Of a DNA stretch of 64,000 nucleotides, positions 33,785-41,931 are shown one piece after another. Below the pieces are notes generated by a model, which was not told the DNA's origin, did not search any database, and saw only the letters and a list, made by a program, of their open reading frames with translations. Position 1 is the stretch's first letter, and each line of letters opens with the position of its first letter. The translations under genes were made by a program, and so were the position numbers. Origin of the DNA: Bdellovibrionales bacterium (GTDB taxonomy: Bacteria > Bdellovibrionota > UBA1018). The stretch spans positions 248,001 to 312,000 of the forward strand of contig JAEUWC010000030.1 in assembly GCA_016786465.1 (NCBI GenBank), given 5' to 3'.

Positions 33785-36244
33785 ATGGCGTCTTTCCGTG
33801 TTCATAAGTTCGGAGGCACGAGTGTCGGATCTTCCGACCGCTTAAAGGCGGTTGCGGATTTGATTGCGTCCTTTCCGAAATCCCATCGCCACGTTGTGAT
33901 TGTGTCAGCGCTTTCGGGCGTGACCGACCAATTGTTGGCATTAATTGATTGCGCCAAGAAGGGGCAAAACTGGCGGGGTGATTTCGAAACCCTGAAAGCG
34001 AAACACGAAAAAGTTTTGGCAGACCTTGGGATCTCGAACGATTTTGTTTCGCGGCCAATGGCTCAGGAATTTAAAGACGCCCACGATCTTCTTCACGCTA
34101 TTTCGCTGGCCAAGACTGCTTCCAACGAACAGATCGAACTGATTTCGGGAATGGGCGAACTTTGGTCTTCAAGGATGCTGGCCGCAATTTCAGAAGGTGG
34201 CCACTGGATCGACGCCCGCCAGGTACTTGTGGTTTCGGACGGAGAACTTGGGGTTCTGGTCGATTGGCAAAAATCGAAGGCGCAACTGGATCAGATCTTT
34301 CCGAAGGGGACTGGCCCAGTCATCGTCACGGGCTTTATTGCGTCGACTGAATCCGGAATTCCAACGACGCTGAAACGAAACGGAAGTGACTATTCAGCGA
34401 CGATCTTTGCAAATCTATTGGACGCCGAAGACGTCACGATCTGGAAAGAAGTTGACGGGATCCTAAGTGCGAATCCAAAACTGGTTCCAGCTGCTCAGGT
34501 CTTGGATGAAATTTCATACGAAGAAGCGGCCGAACTGGCGTATTTCGGCGCGAAGGTCCTTCATCCCAGCACGATGGCGCCAGCGATTCGGAAGAAGATC
34601 CCCATCACCATTCGAAATTCCTTTGACCCGTCGAAACCTGGTACCAAGATTCATGGACAGGCAAAATCGAAGTACCCGGTCAAAGGATTCACGACCATTG
34701 ATCAAGTCGCATTGATCAACGTCGAAGGGACGGGAATGCTTGGCGTACCTGGGGTCGCAAGCCGCGTCTTCACTTCGCTAAAGGAAGCCGGAGTATCTGT
34801 GATTTTGATTTCGCAGGCTTCTTCCGAACACAGCATCTGTTTTGCCGTGCCGGCGGATCACGCCGAAAAAGCGCGTGTAGCGGTTCAAAAGACATTTAGA
34901 AATGAAATTCAGGAAGGGCTGATTCAAGACATCGAAAAGATCGAAGATTGCAGCATTCTTGCGATGGTAGGCGACAGAATGGTCGATCAAAAAGGGGTCG
35001 CGGCTCGGCTTTTTCGAGACCTGTCCCGCGCGGGTGTGAACATCCGTGCGATTGCGCAGGGGTCGTCAGAAAGAAATATTTCCGTCGTGATTGGGCGCAA
35101 AGATGTCCCGATGGCCCTTCAGGCCGCGCATTCAGGTTTCACGCTATCTAAGCAGGTTATGCCCTTTACTTTGATTGGGCCTGGAAACATAGGTCTGACG
35201 CTTTTGAAACAGATTCACCAACAGTTAGATGAAATCGCTGTTCGTTTTTCTGTCATTCCAAAACTGGTGGCGATTGCGTCTTCTAAAGAAATGCTTCTTT
35301 CGCATGAAGGCATGAAACTGGATTGGGACTCGACATCCTGGAAAGGTTCAAAGGGAAAACAGCCACTGGACTTGGATCTGCTTTGCGCTCATTTGGCGGC
35401 TGAAGGTCAGCCGCATCCTGTGGTGATTGATTGCACGGCTGACCAGGGAATTGCGGATCGTTACCCTTCTTTCTTGGCCAAGGGTTTTCACGTGGTGACC
35501 CCAAACAAGAAAGCCGGGAGCGGAAAACTGAAACTTTTTAAAGAAATCCAAGAACAAGCCAAAAAGAAAGCTAGACACTTCTTTTACGAAGCCACCGTGG
35601 GCGCCGGGCTTCCCATCATGACCACGCTTCAGGATCTGATTCGAACCGGGGACCGGATTCACAAAATTGAAGGAATGTTTTCAGGAACTTTGGCCTATGT
35701 CTTTTCGCAGTTTTCAGAAAATCGTGTATTTTCAGAAGTCGTTTTGGATGCGAAAGCCAAGGGGTTCACAGAACCGGATCCTCGCGATGACCTTTCAGGA
35801 AAGGATGTCGCTCGAAAGCTGGTTATTCTGGCCCGGGAAGCGGGAATGCAGCTTGAAGTGGATCAAATCGAAGTTCAAAGCTTAGTAGCACCTGAACACG
35901 AATCCCTGACAGCTGACCAATATCTACAAAAACTTCCTGAAACGGATGCGACCTGGAAGACACAGGCTCGGGAAGCCGCCAAAGCGCAGCAGACGCTACG
36001 CTACGTCGGAAGTTTGGAAGTAAAGTCAGGGAAGGTTGAAGCTTCCGTTAAACTTCGAAGCCTTCCGAATGACCACCTTCTTTCGCAGGCGAAAGGGACG
36101 GATAATGTATTTGTGTTCACCACCGATCGATATCGCAAGCAACCGCTGGTCATTCGCGGACCGGGCGCAGGTCCGGACGTCACTGCAGCCGGCGTTTTTG
36201 CGGATTTGATCCGGCTGATGACCCAGACCGGAGGCGGAATCTGA
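33785..36244 (+). CDS. thrA: Bifunctional aspartate kinase / homoserine dehydrogenase
   Basis: A fusion of 819 residues that catalyses the first and third steps from aspartate to homoserine. The kinase half starts KFGGTSVGSS (residues 8-17) and contains the aspartate-binding region TTLKRNGSDYSATIF. Two ACT regulatory domains lie at about 310-455, with VPGVASRVFTSLKEAGVSVI and KGVAARLFRDLSRAGVNIRA. The dehydrogenase half opens with FTLIGPGNIGLTLL and includes TPNKKAGSG and GMFSGTLAYVFSQF. ACT domains imply feedback control, probably by threonine. Its TGA overlaps the thrB ATG by one base (TGATG). No leader-peptide attenuator fits in the 67 bases upstream. Confidence 0.95.
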   Translation: MASFRVHKFGGTSVGSSDRLKAVADLIASFPKSHRHVVIVSALSGVTDQLLALIDCAKKGQNWRGDFETLKAKHEKVLADLGISNDFVSRPMAQEFKDAHDLLHAISLAKTASNEQIELISGMGELWSSRMLAAISEGGHWIDARQVLVVSDGELGVLVDWQKSKAQLDQIFPKGTGPVIVTGFIASTESGIPTTLKRNGSDYSATIFANLLDAEDVTIWKEVDGILSANPKLVPAAQVLDEISYEEAAELAYFGAKVLHPSTMAPAIRKKIPITIRNSFDPSKPGTKIHGQAKSKYPVKGFTTIDQVALINVEGTGMLGVPGVASRVFTSLKEAGVSVILISQASSEHSICFAVPADHAEKARVAVQKTFRNEIQEGLIQDIEKIEDCSILAMVGDRMVDQKGVAARLFRDLSRAGVNIRAIAQGSSERNISVVIGRKDVPMALQAAHSGFTLSKQVMPFTLIGPGNIGLTLLKQIHQQLDEIAVRFSVIPKLVAIASSKEMLLSHEGMKLDWDSTSWKGSKGKQPLDLDLLCAHLAAEGQPHPVVIDCTADQGIADRYPSFLAKGFHVVTPNKKAGSGKLKLFKEIQEQAKKKARHFFYEATVGAGLPIMTTLQDLIRTGDRIHKIEGMFSGTLAYVFSQFSENRVFSEVVLDAKAKGFTEPDPRDDLSGKDVARKLVILAREAGMQLEVDQIEVQSLVAPEHESLTADQYLQKLPETDATWKTQAREAAKAQQTLRYVGSLEVKSGKVEASVKLRSLPNDHLLSQAKGTDNVFVFTTDRYRKQPLVIRGPGAGPDVTAAGVFADLIRLMTQTGGGI

Positions 36245-37197
36245 TGCGTTCGTTGAAGCCGGGTTTGATCGAAGTTTCGGCGTATGCTCCGGCGACGGTG
36301 GCAAACCTAGCTGTGGGCTTTGATATTCTGGGAATGGCGATCGATGGTGCCGGCGATACGGTTACATTGACCCGGTCCCAGGAAAGCGGAATACGAATTT
36401 TGGAAGTGAAGCCTGCAACCGGCCTGACTTTAGATGCAAGTTCCAACACCGCAACCGCCGGCCTTTTGGAAATGATTTCGGATCTTGGAATTGAATCAGG
36501 TTTCGAAGTCGTGATTGAAAAAGGAATTCCGCTTTCGTCCGGAATGGGCGGATCAGCCGCATCCGCAGTCGCCGGTATCGTGGCACTGAACGCCTTTCTA
36601 GAAAGTCCGGTAACGACCAAAGAACTGATCCATTACGCGCTGATCGGTGAATCCGTTGCCAGTGGATCGCGCCACGGTGATAACGTAGTTCCCGCGCTTC
36701 TGGGAGGTCTTCAACTGACCCGTTCCGTAGACCCGGTCGAAGTCTTGGAAATTCCACTTCCTGAAGCGGTTCATTGCGTGGTCGTTCATCCGTCACATCG
36801 TGTGGACACAAAAATGGCCCGCTCAATCTTGCGAAAAGAAATGTTTCTCAAGGAACACGTGCGCGCCGCCGCAGATTTGGCCACCTTGATTCATGCCTGC
36901 CACCGTTCTGATCTGAAGTTGATCGGGAAGTGTTTGCGCGACAACTTGATCGAGCCGCAGCGAATGGAATTGATTCCGGGATTCATGTCCGTGAAAAAGG
37001 CCGCGATGGAAGCCGGGGCACTGGGCTGTTCGATTTCGGGTTCTGGCCCTTCGGTCTTTGCTTGGTTTGAAGACATGGCTTCTGCGGAAAAAGCGAAAAA
37101 CGGGATGATTGAAGCTTTCAAGGCTGCGGGGCTCAGCGCCCAAGGTGGAATATCCAAAGGTCGATGCGGAGGCGCGCGGGTGACCCGCCGTTTGTGA
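36244..37197 (+). CDS. thrB: Homoserine kinase
   Basis: A GHMP-family kinase of 317 residues that phosphorylates homoserine. Key features are YAPATVANLAVGFDILG at the N terminus (substrate region), the ATP loop GIPLSSGMGGSAASAVAG (~95-112) and SISGSGPSVFAW near the C terminus. It is the middle gene of a thrA-thrB-thrC operon, with one-base TGATG overlaps on both sides. Confidence 0.95.
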   Translation: MRSLKPGLIEVSAYAPATVANLAVGFDILGMAIDGAGDTVTLTRSQESGIRILEVKPATGLTLDASSNTATAGLLEMISDLGIESGFEVVIEKGIPLSSGMGGSAASAVAGIVALNAFLESPVTTKELIHYALIGESVASGSRHGDNVVPALLGGLQLTRSVDPVEVLEIPLPEAVHCVVVHPSHRVDTKMARSILRKEMFLKEHVRAAADLATLIHACHRSDLKLIGKCLRDNLIEPQRMELIPGFMSVKKAAMEAGALGCSISGSGPSVFAWFEDMASAEKAKNGMIEAFKAAGLSAQGGISKGRCGGARVTRRL

Positions 37198-38489
37198 TGA
37201 CCGAATCGTTGAAGTGGTTCAGCACACGCGGTTCAAGGAATCCCTTCACGACCCGTGAAACCATTTCAAGGGGGTTGGCCCCCGACGGCGGACTTTTCTT
37301 TCCTTCCCATTTTCCGCATTCAAACGAAGTTGAACTGGCGGGTTTGGATTCATTTCCGGAAATAGCAGCTTTGGTTTTAGCGCCTTACTTTCAGGGGGAT
37401 CCATTAAAGGAACAGCTTCCAGAAATCTGTCAGCAGGCCTTCAATTTTCCTTTGATTCTAAAGAAGTTGGATGCTCAGACTCGCGTGCTGGAACTTTTCC
37501 ATGGCCCAACAGCAGCGTTCAAAGATTTTGGTGCGCGCTTCCTAGCCCAAGTCCTTTCACGAATTCAGCCTAGAACGACAATCTTGGTTGCGACTTCGGG
37601 CGACACGGGCGGAGCTGTCGCTTCGGCATTTCATAAGGTCAAGGGCGTGAACGTCGTCGTTCTTTTTCCGAAAGATCGAATCAGTCCTAGGCAGAAGCAT
37701 CAGTTGACCGCCTGGGGCGACAACATTCTATCTTTGGAAATCGATGGGGATTTCGACGCTTGCCAGCGAATGGTGAAGGAATGTTTTCAAGACGAAAACC
37801 TGTCCCAGGATTTGAACCTTTCTAGTGCAAACAGCATCAATGTGGGACGGTTGCTTCCGCAAATGGCTTACTACGCGTGCGCGGGTACATGGTCGGTTCG
37901 AAGAATGGGCACGCCGCTTCAGCTTTTGATCCCATCTGGAAACTTGGGGAACGCTGTTGGGGCGCTTTGGGCGCAGCAAATGGGCTTTCCTGTTGGAAAA
38001 ATCGGAATCGTGACGAATGCGAACGAAACACTGCTTCAGTACTTTAAAACTGGCGTCTATGAACCCAGAAAGTCAGTAGCCACTTTGGCCAATGCGATGG
38101 ATGTGGGTAATCCAAGTAATTTTGAACGCCTGAAAGAAATTTTCCCAAGACTTGATTTGCTGAAGAAGAACGGAATTTCGTTTTTTTCTGTCGGTGACGA
38201 AGAAATCAGAAAGTCCATTCGGCAGACCTATGACCGATACCAAGAAATCGTCTGCCCGCACACTGCGACGGCAAGTTGGATTGCGGAAACCATCAAGCCG
38301 TTTCAACCGGTGACCTGGGTGGCTACAGCTCATGCTTCGAAGTTTGAAACAATTGTTGAACCTTCGATTGGACGGTCGGTTGAACTTGCTCCCCAACTGA
38401 AAGAAATCCTGAGCCGAAAACCCGTGTATGAAACGTTGGAATCGGATGTGGCTGCTTTGAAAAAGAAAATTCGACAGGCCTTCGGATAA
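37197..38489 (+). CDS. thrC: Threonine synthase
   Basis: A PLP enzyme of 430 residues that converts O-phosphohomoserine to threonine. The N terminus STRGSRNPFTTRETISRGLAPDGGLFFP is typical. FHGPTAAFKDFGARF holds the PLP lysine, and ATSGDTGGAVASAF and SSANSINVGRLLPQ bind phosphate and cofactor. The ATG at 37197 overlaps the thrB stop by one base, which decides the start over an in-frame ATG 33 bases upstream. A terminator follows directly. Confidence 0.95.
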   Translation: MTESLKWFSTRGSRNPFTTRETISRGLAPDGGLFFPSHFPHSNEVELAGLDSFPEIAALVLAPYFQGDPLKEQLPEICQQAFNFPLILKKLDAQTRVLELFHGPTAAFKDFGARFLAQVLSRIQPRTTILVATSGDTGGAVASAFHKVKGVNVVVLFPKDRISPRQKHQLTAWGDNILSLEIDGDFDACQRMVKECFQDENLSQDLNLSSANSINVGRLLPQMAYYACAGTWSVRRMGTPLQLLIPSGNLGNAVGALWAQQMGFPVGKIGIVTNANETLLQYFKTGVYEPRKSVATLANAMDVGNPSNFERLKEIFPRLDLLKKNGISFFSVGDEEIRKSIRQTYDRYQEIVCPHTATASWIAETIKPFQPVTWVATAHASKFETIVEPSIGRSVELAPQLKEILSRKPVYETLESDVAALKKKIRQAFG

Positions 38490-38493
38490 CGTC

Positions 38494-38523
38494 AAAAACT
38501 GCTCGATTGCTAGGCAGTTTTTT
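38494..38523 (+). terminator. Rho-independent terminator of thrABC
   Basis: AAAAACTGC (38494-38502) pairs with GCAGTTTTT (38514-38522) around an 11-base loop, ending in six T. Confidence 0.87.
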
Positions 38524-38586
38524 CCCTTAACAAATCTAAAAAGAACCACGATTTCCAGTGTTTGGACTGTAGTTAATCCGTGGATT

Positions 38587-38598
38587 GACCGATCGGTC
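38587..38598. promoter_or_regulatory. 12-base perfect palindrome before the protease gene
   Basis: GACCGATCGGTC lies ten bases before the ATG at 38608 and overlaps a TTGACC sequence. It may be an operator; palindromes of this length also arise by chance in a window this size. Confidence 0.25.
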
Positions 38599-38607
38599 CT
38601 AGGTAAA

Positions 38608-40521
38608 ATGGAAGGGATGCCATTGGCCTTAGGAAGGGCGCTTCAGCAGCAATCAAATCAGTCACAGGGCCGACGGGCCCTGGGGATTCTTATTTCCTTG
38701 ATGCTGACGCTGGCGACTTTCGGGTGCGCAAAAAAAGAAGAGCGGTCCGGGGTCTGTGTGAAAACGCTAGCCTCAGGGACCGGAGCAACGGGTTCCGGAA
38801 AAGTTTTTGCTGTCGATCCGATGGTGTCGTCTGGAAATTCTCTTTTGTCGCCGACATCGACCACGGTCGGAAATTTTTCAACTTCAGTCACTTTGCAAAA
38901 CCTGACGGGCAAGGGCGTTCTTGAAGGAAGCTTTGTCACGGTGATTGATGGGCAAAGTTGCGAATTTGACTTTAATGCCTACAGTACTTCGAACGATTTT
39001 CAGTTTGATTACTCGAACAAGGCCTTTCAGGAAGTGACCGCTTACCATGCCGGAGATCGCTTTCGGTCAGAACTGAATTCAATCAATGCCCTTTTGCCGA
39101 CCGGGTCCGAAACGATCGTGTCCAATTGCATGGACGAAGATAACGCCTATTACCAGCGCTACCAGCTTCTAGATGGTTCAATCTATGGGGAAGTTTGCTT
39201 AGGAAATTCACAGGAATCCTTTGGCGCGCATTATGCGGATGATTCCACCGTTGTGATCCATGAACTTCAACATGGAACGACTGGTAAGGCATATTCTTCG
39301 ACCGAAGACTTAAACCAGTTGTTTTACGATGAAGCAGGTTCATTGAATGAAGCGATTTCCGATTTCATGGCGATGACCTTTTTGGAACCGCAGACGACGG
39401 GCTTCGATACCCGGATTTTTAGCCGCTGGGCTTTGGGTTCCTTCTTCGGAGCCGATAGTTACAACCGTGGCGGACACAAGTGTCCGGAATACGATGCGAC
39501 TTTTCCGACTTGCTCGGGGTATGCGTTGGGAGCCGCGGGTTTTGATGCTGCTACTAACCGTGCCAGTTACGCATATCCGGATGGCCTAAGTTGGAAGTTT
39601 GCCAAGGATTTTACAGGACCAGGATTCTTGCAATCGGCATTTTATGGAAATCCGTCGCATGAACAGATTCACAACAATGCACCTTTGATGGCCGGTGCCC
39701 TTTACGACATGTACGACGGTTTGAAGGCCGAAAACGGCGGTAACCAGCAGATCGCTTTTCAGAAGTCAGCAAAGGTTGTGATTGAAGCGTTGAAGCTGGC
39801 GACAAAGCCAACTGTCAGCAATCGAACGCCCGTCACTTTCCGTTCTTTCGCATCGACGGTCAACACGACCGCCGGACTTTTGGGATACACAGCAGGCGAG
39901 CAAACGGCGATTACCAACGCGTTGACAGCGCGTGGTCTTTTGGGCGGATCAACTTTGGCGGCAAGCTGGGCTTCTGTTGGAACGGGAAGCACAGAAGCTG
40001 CCGGCGTGAAGATCGTCGACAATCCGAACACCTTGAAAAGCTGGATTGCTTCGGCCTTTGGATCAAACATGTCGGCGGTGGTCACGCACACGACCGCAAC
40101 CGGTTTGAATAATCGCCTGAATGCCGGAGAAGTCGTCGCAATCTGGTTTGATATCAAGAACGATTCGACGATCACTGCCGGTGGAATCAATGTGAAGGCC
40201 CAGTCGTTAGATCCCGACGTGACCTTTTTGGATGGTCACTACAATTACGGATATATTTCATCGACTGAAGCCCAGATCATGTATTCGAAGATCAACGGTT
40301 CTGCAATCGTGACTGCTTTAGGTACTGGAACAGGCGCTTATTCGATCAGCACTGAAAATCGGTATTTCAAAACCAATCCGTACTATGCTTCGACTTACAG
40401 AACGGCTTTGTGGATGAAGGTCAGCAGTACAGCAAGTCCGAAGACAGTTACGATTCGTTTGACTTTGACGCCATCGAATGGCGCGACCACCACGGTGGAC
40501 TTTCCGGTGACGATCTACTGA
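38608..40521 (+). CDS. Thermolysin-like (M4/M36-type) metalloprotease lipoprotein without its own propeptide
   Basis: A 637-residue predicted lipoprotein protease (lipobox ATFGC, Cys40). The zinc site is VIHELQH (His218, Glu219, His222) with the third ligand Glu248 in SLNEAISDFMAM, the classic thermolysin/fungalysin pattern. A downstream HEQIHNNAPLMAGALYDMYDGL matches the substrate-site His helix region of the family. The N-terminal ~150 residues are too short for a full FTP-PepSY propeptide. A beta-rich C-terminal domain (~480-637) follows. The next gene, seven bases downstream, encodes a PepSY/FTP-like protein. The distal ATG was kept because the N-terminal basic stretch suits a signal sequence. 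Confidence 0.85.
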   Translation: MEGMPLALGRALQQQSNQSQGRRALGILISLMLTLATFGCAKKEERSGVCVKTLASGTGATGSGKVFAVDPMVSSGNSLLSPTSTTVGNFSTSVTLQNLTGKGVLEGSFVTVIDGQSCEFDFNAYSTSNDFQFDYSNKAFQEVTAYHAGDRFRSELNSINALLPTGSETIVSNCMDEDNAYYQRYQLLDGSIYGEVCLGNSQESFGAHYADDSTVVIHELQHGTTGKAYSSTEDLNQLFYDEAGSLNEAISDFMAMTFLEPQTTGFDTRIFSRWALGSFFGADSYNRGGHKCPEYDATFPTCSGYALGAAGFDAATNRASYAYPDGLSWKFAKDFTGPGFLQSAFYGNPSHEQIHNNAPLMAGALYDMYDGLKAENGGNQQIAFQKSAKVVIEALKLATKPTVSNRTPVTFRSFASTVNTTAGLLGYTAGEQTAITNALTARGLLGGSTLAASWASVGTGSTEAAGVKIVDNPNTLKSWIASAFGSNMSAVVTHTTATGLNNRLNAGEVVAIWFDIKNDSTITAGGINVKAQSLDPDVTFLDGHYNYGYISSTEAQIMYSKINGSAIVTALGTGTGAYSISTENRYFKTNPYYASTYRTALWMKVSSTASPKTVTIRLTLTPSNGATTTVDFPVTIY

Positions 40522-40528
40522 TAAAACG

Positions 40529-41374
40529 ATGGCGAACAAAAAAGCTTTGATCATCGGCTTTTTAGTTCTTTTGGTGGTGGCCGTAGGCGCCTATTTTGTG
40601 GTGGGTCACCGTTCACCTGACCCCTTGCCTTCGATTCCACAAGCTGATCCAAGCCCGATGACCGAAGTCGCGGGTTCGCCCATTCCTTCACCGGTGATTT
40701 CACCTTCGCCCCTTTCGGAACAAGACATCAAGGCGCCTTCTAGCAAGCGGATGCAGCAGTCATTTGAAAACGTAAAGTCTAGGTATGGCGCTGACCTTCA
40801 AGCCATGTTTTCACAAGACGGACGCGTGACACAGCTTCGGGGTCGTGTGCGCCCGGACCTAAAAGGCAAAACAGGTTTTTCAACCAAGGATCCAGGGCAC
40901 GCGAAAAAGCTTGCAACCGAACTGATACAGTCCGCCCGTGACGCCTTGGGAATCACGGGGCGTTCACCCGTGGGTGATCCTTTGGTGCAGACAGGTGATA
41001 TTTCGGCGCAGGTTTACTTCAGGCAGCTGTACGAGGGTCTGGTCGTTCAGCCCCACGGAACGATTACCGTCAACCTGGGGCCGTCAGGCGAATTGATTCA
41101 ATTGGATTCGGATTATTTGCCTGGGGTTCGCGTGACCAATTGGGCATCGATTTCACCAGACCAAGCACTGGCTGCAGTTCCAAAGTTTGATGATGAAGAT
41201 TCAGAATCCGGTGGAAAGTCGACGGGCCGAATTTTGGGTGGAAGCCTAATCGTTTGGGCCGTGCCTGGCACTGAAGCTCGAAAAGCTTACGAATACTATT
41301 CCAGTGGTCGCCAAGTCATCGTCGACGCGCAGACAGGAAAAGTGATTTCGACACGCGATCGGCGGATGCAGTAA
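40529..41374 (+). CDS. Membrane-anchored PepSY/FTP-like protein, likely trans-acting propeptide of the protease
   Basis: A 281-residue protein with an N-terminal membrane helix (6-27), a Pro/Ser-rich linker (~30-70) and a domain resembling the FTP/PepSY propeptide of thermolysin-like proteases. The match covers YFRQLYEGLVVQPHGTITVNL and the PSGELIQLDSDYLPG turn, followed by DQALAAVPKF and a final YYSSGRQVIVDAQTGKVIS PepSY-type hairpin. It starts seven bases after the protease gene ends. In M4/M36 enzymes this domain is normally fused to the protease and acts as chaperone and inhibitor; here it appears as a separate chain (inference). Confidence 0.78.
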   Translation: MANKKALIIGFLVLLVVAVGAYFVVGHRSPDPLPSIPQADPSPMTEVAGSPIPSPVISPSPLSEQDIKAPSSKRMQQSFENVKSRYGADLQAMFSQDGRVTQLRGRVRPDLKGKTGFSTKDPGHAKKLATELIQSARDALGITGRSPVGDPLVQTGDISAQVYFRQLYEGLVVQPHGTITVNLGPSGELIQLDSDYLPGVRVTNWASISPDQALAAVPKFDDEDSESGGKSTGRILGGSLIVWAVPGTEARKAYEYYSSGRQVIVDAQTGKVISTRDRRMQ

Positions 41375-41414
41375 TTGCTGCAAATCACGGGGAAAACCCC
41401 AAAATGGTTTAAAT

Positions 41415-41441
41415 TTGACACATTGCATTATGATTGATAAT
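41415..41441 (+). promoter_or_regulatory. Promoter TTGACA-N15-GATAAT giving a nearly leaderless mRNA
   Basis: A perfect TTGACA (41415-41420) and GATAAT (41436-41441, five of six matches to TATAAT) lie 15 bases apart. The ATG at 41452 would be within a few bases of the start site and has no Shine-Dalgarno. Confidence 0.5.
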
Positions 41442-41451
41442 CCCAGCCCCA

Positions 41452-41928
41452 ATGAAAAATTTTATGGGGTTTTGGGTAGTGGGTTTGTGTTTATCGTCTT
41501 TTGCCTATGGGCAGGCGCTTGACTGTACGGTGTCGTCAACCAAGACGTCACTGCAGGGGGATTTCAATGGATACGAACTGAACAAGTCGCCCAGCGCAGC
41601 TTTTGAAATTTCGTACATTTCGAATCACGGAGTCGCTTTTGACGGTTGGGCTTACATCGTTTACATGCGCCACATCAGCGGCTTTATACACGCCCAAGGG
41701 GTCAACATTTTCGATTACGAAGTTGAACGTGGTTACACGATCTACCATCGAAAGAATCAAAAGATCCGAGCCAAGATGGCACGCGCAGACAGTGTTGCTG
41801 AATATGAAGCCCTGAAGGCAAAGTTGGATCCTAGCTTGGATGTGTTTGTTCCCCCGACTCATGATCTTGTCGCGGCGATGTTGCGAAAGCTCAGACCTTG
41901 CGCGGAAATTTACGGACGCGAAAAGTAA
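41452..41928 (+). CDS. Small secreted protein of unknown function
   Basis: A 158-residue protein with a signal peptide ending near SFAYGQA. The mature part contains a beta-rich region (AFEISYISNHGVAFDGWAYIVYM), a basic stretch (YHRKNQKIRAKMAR) and one Cys near each end (LDCTVSS, RPCAEIYG). No family recognised. The ATG at 41452 is preferred to an in-frame TTG at 41434 that falls within the promoter. Its end lies three bases from the convergent argS end. Confidence 0.75.
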   Translation: MKNFMGFWVVGLCLSSFAYGQALDCTVSSTKTSLQGDFNGYELNKSPSAAFEISYISNHGVAFDGWAYIVYMRHISGFIHAQGVNIFDYEVERGYTIYHRKNQKIRAKMARADSVAEYEALKAKLDPSLDVFVPPTHDLVAAMLRKLRPCAEIYGREK

Positions 41929-41931
41929 GAA

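Noticed and set aside
41391-41405. GGGG-AAAA-CCCC hairpin after the PepSY-like gene
   Set aside because: Only four pairs and no T-run; too weak to call a terminator.
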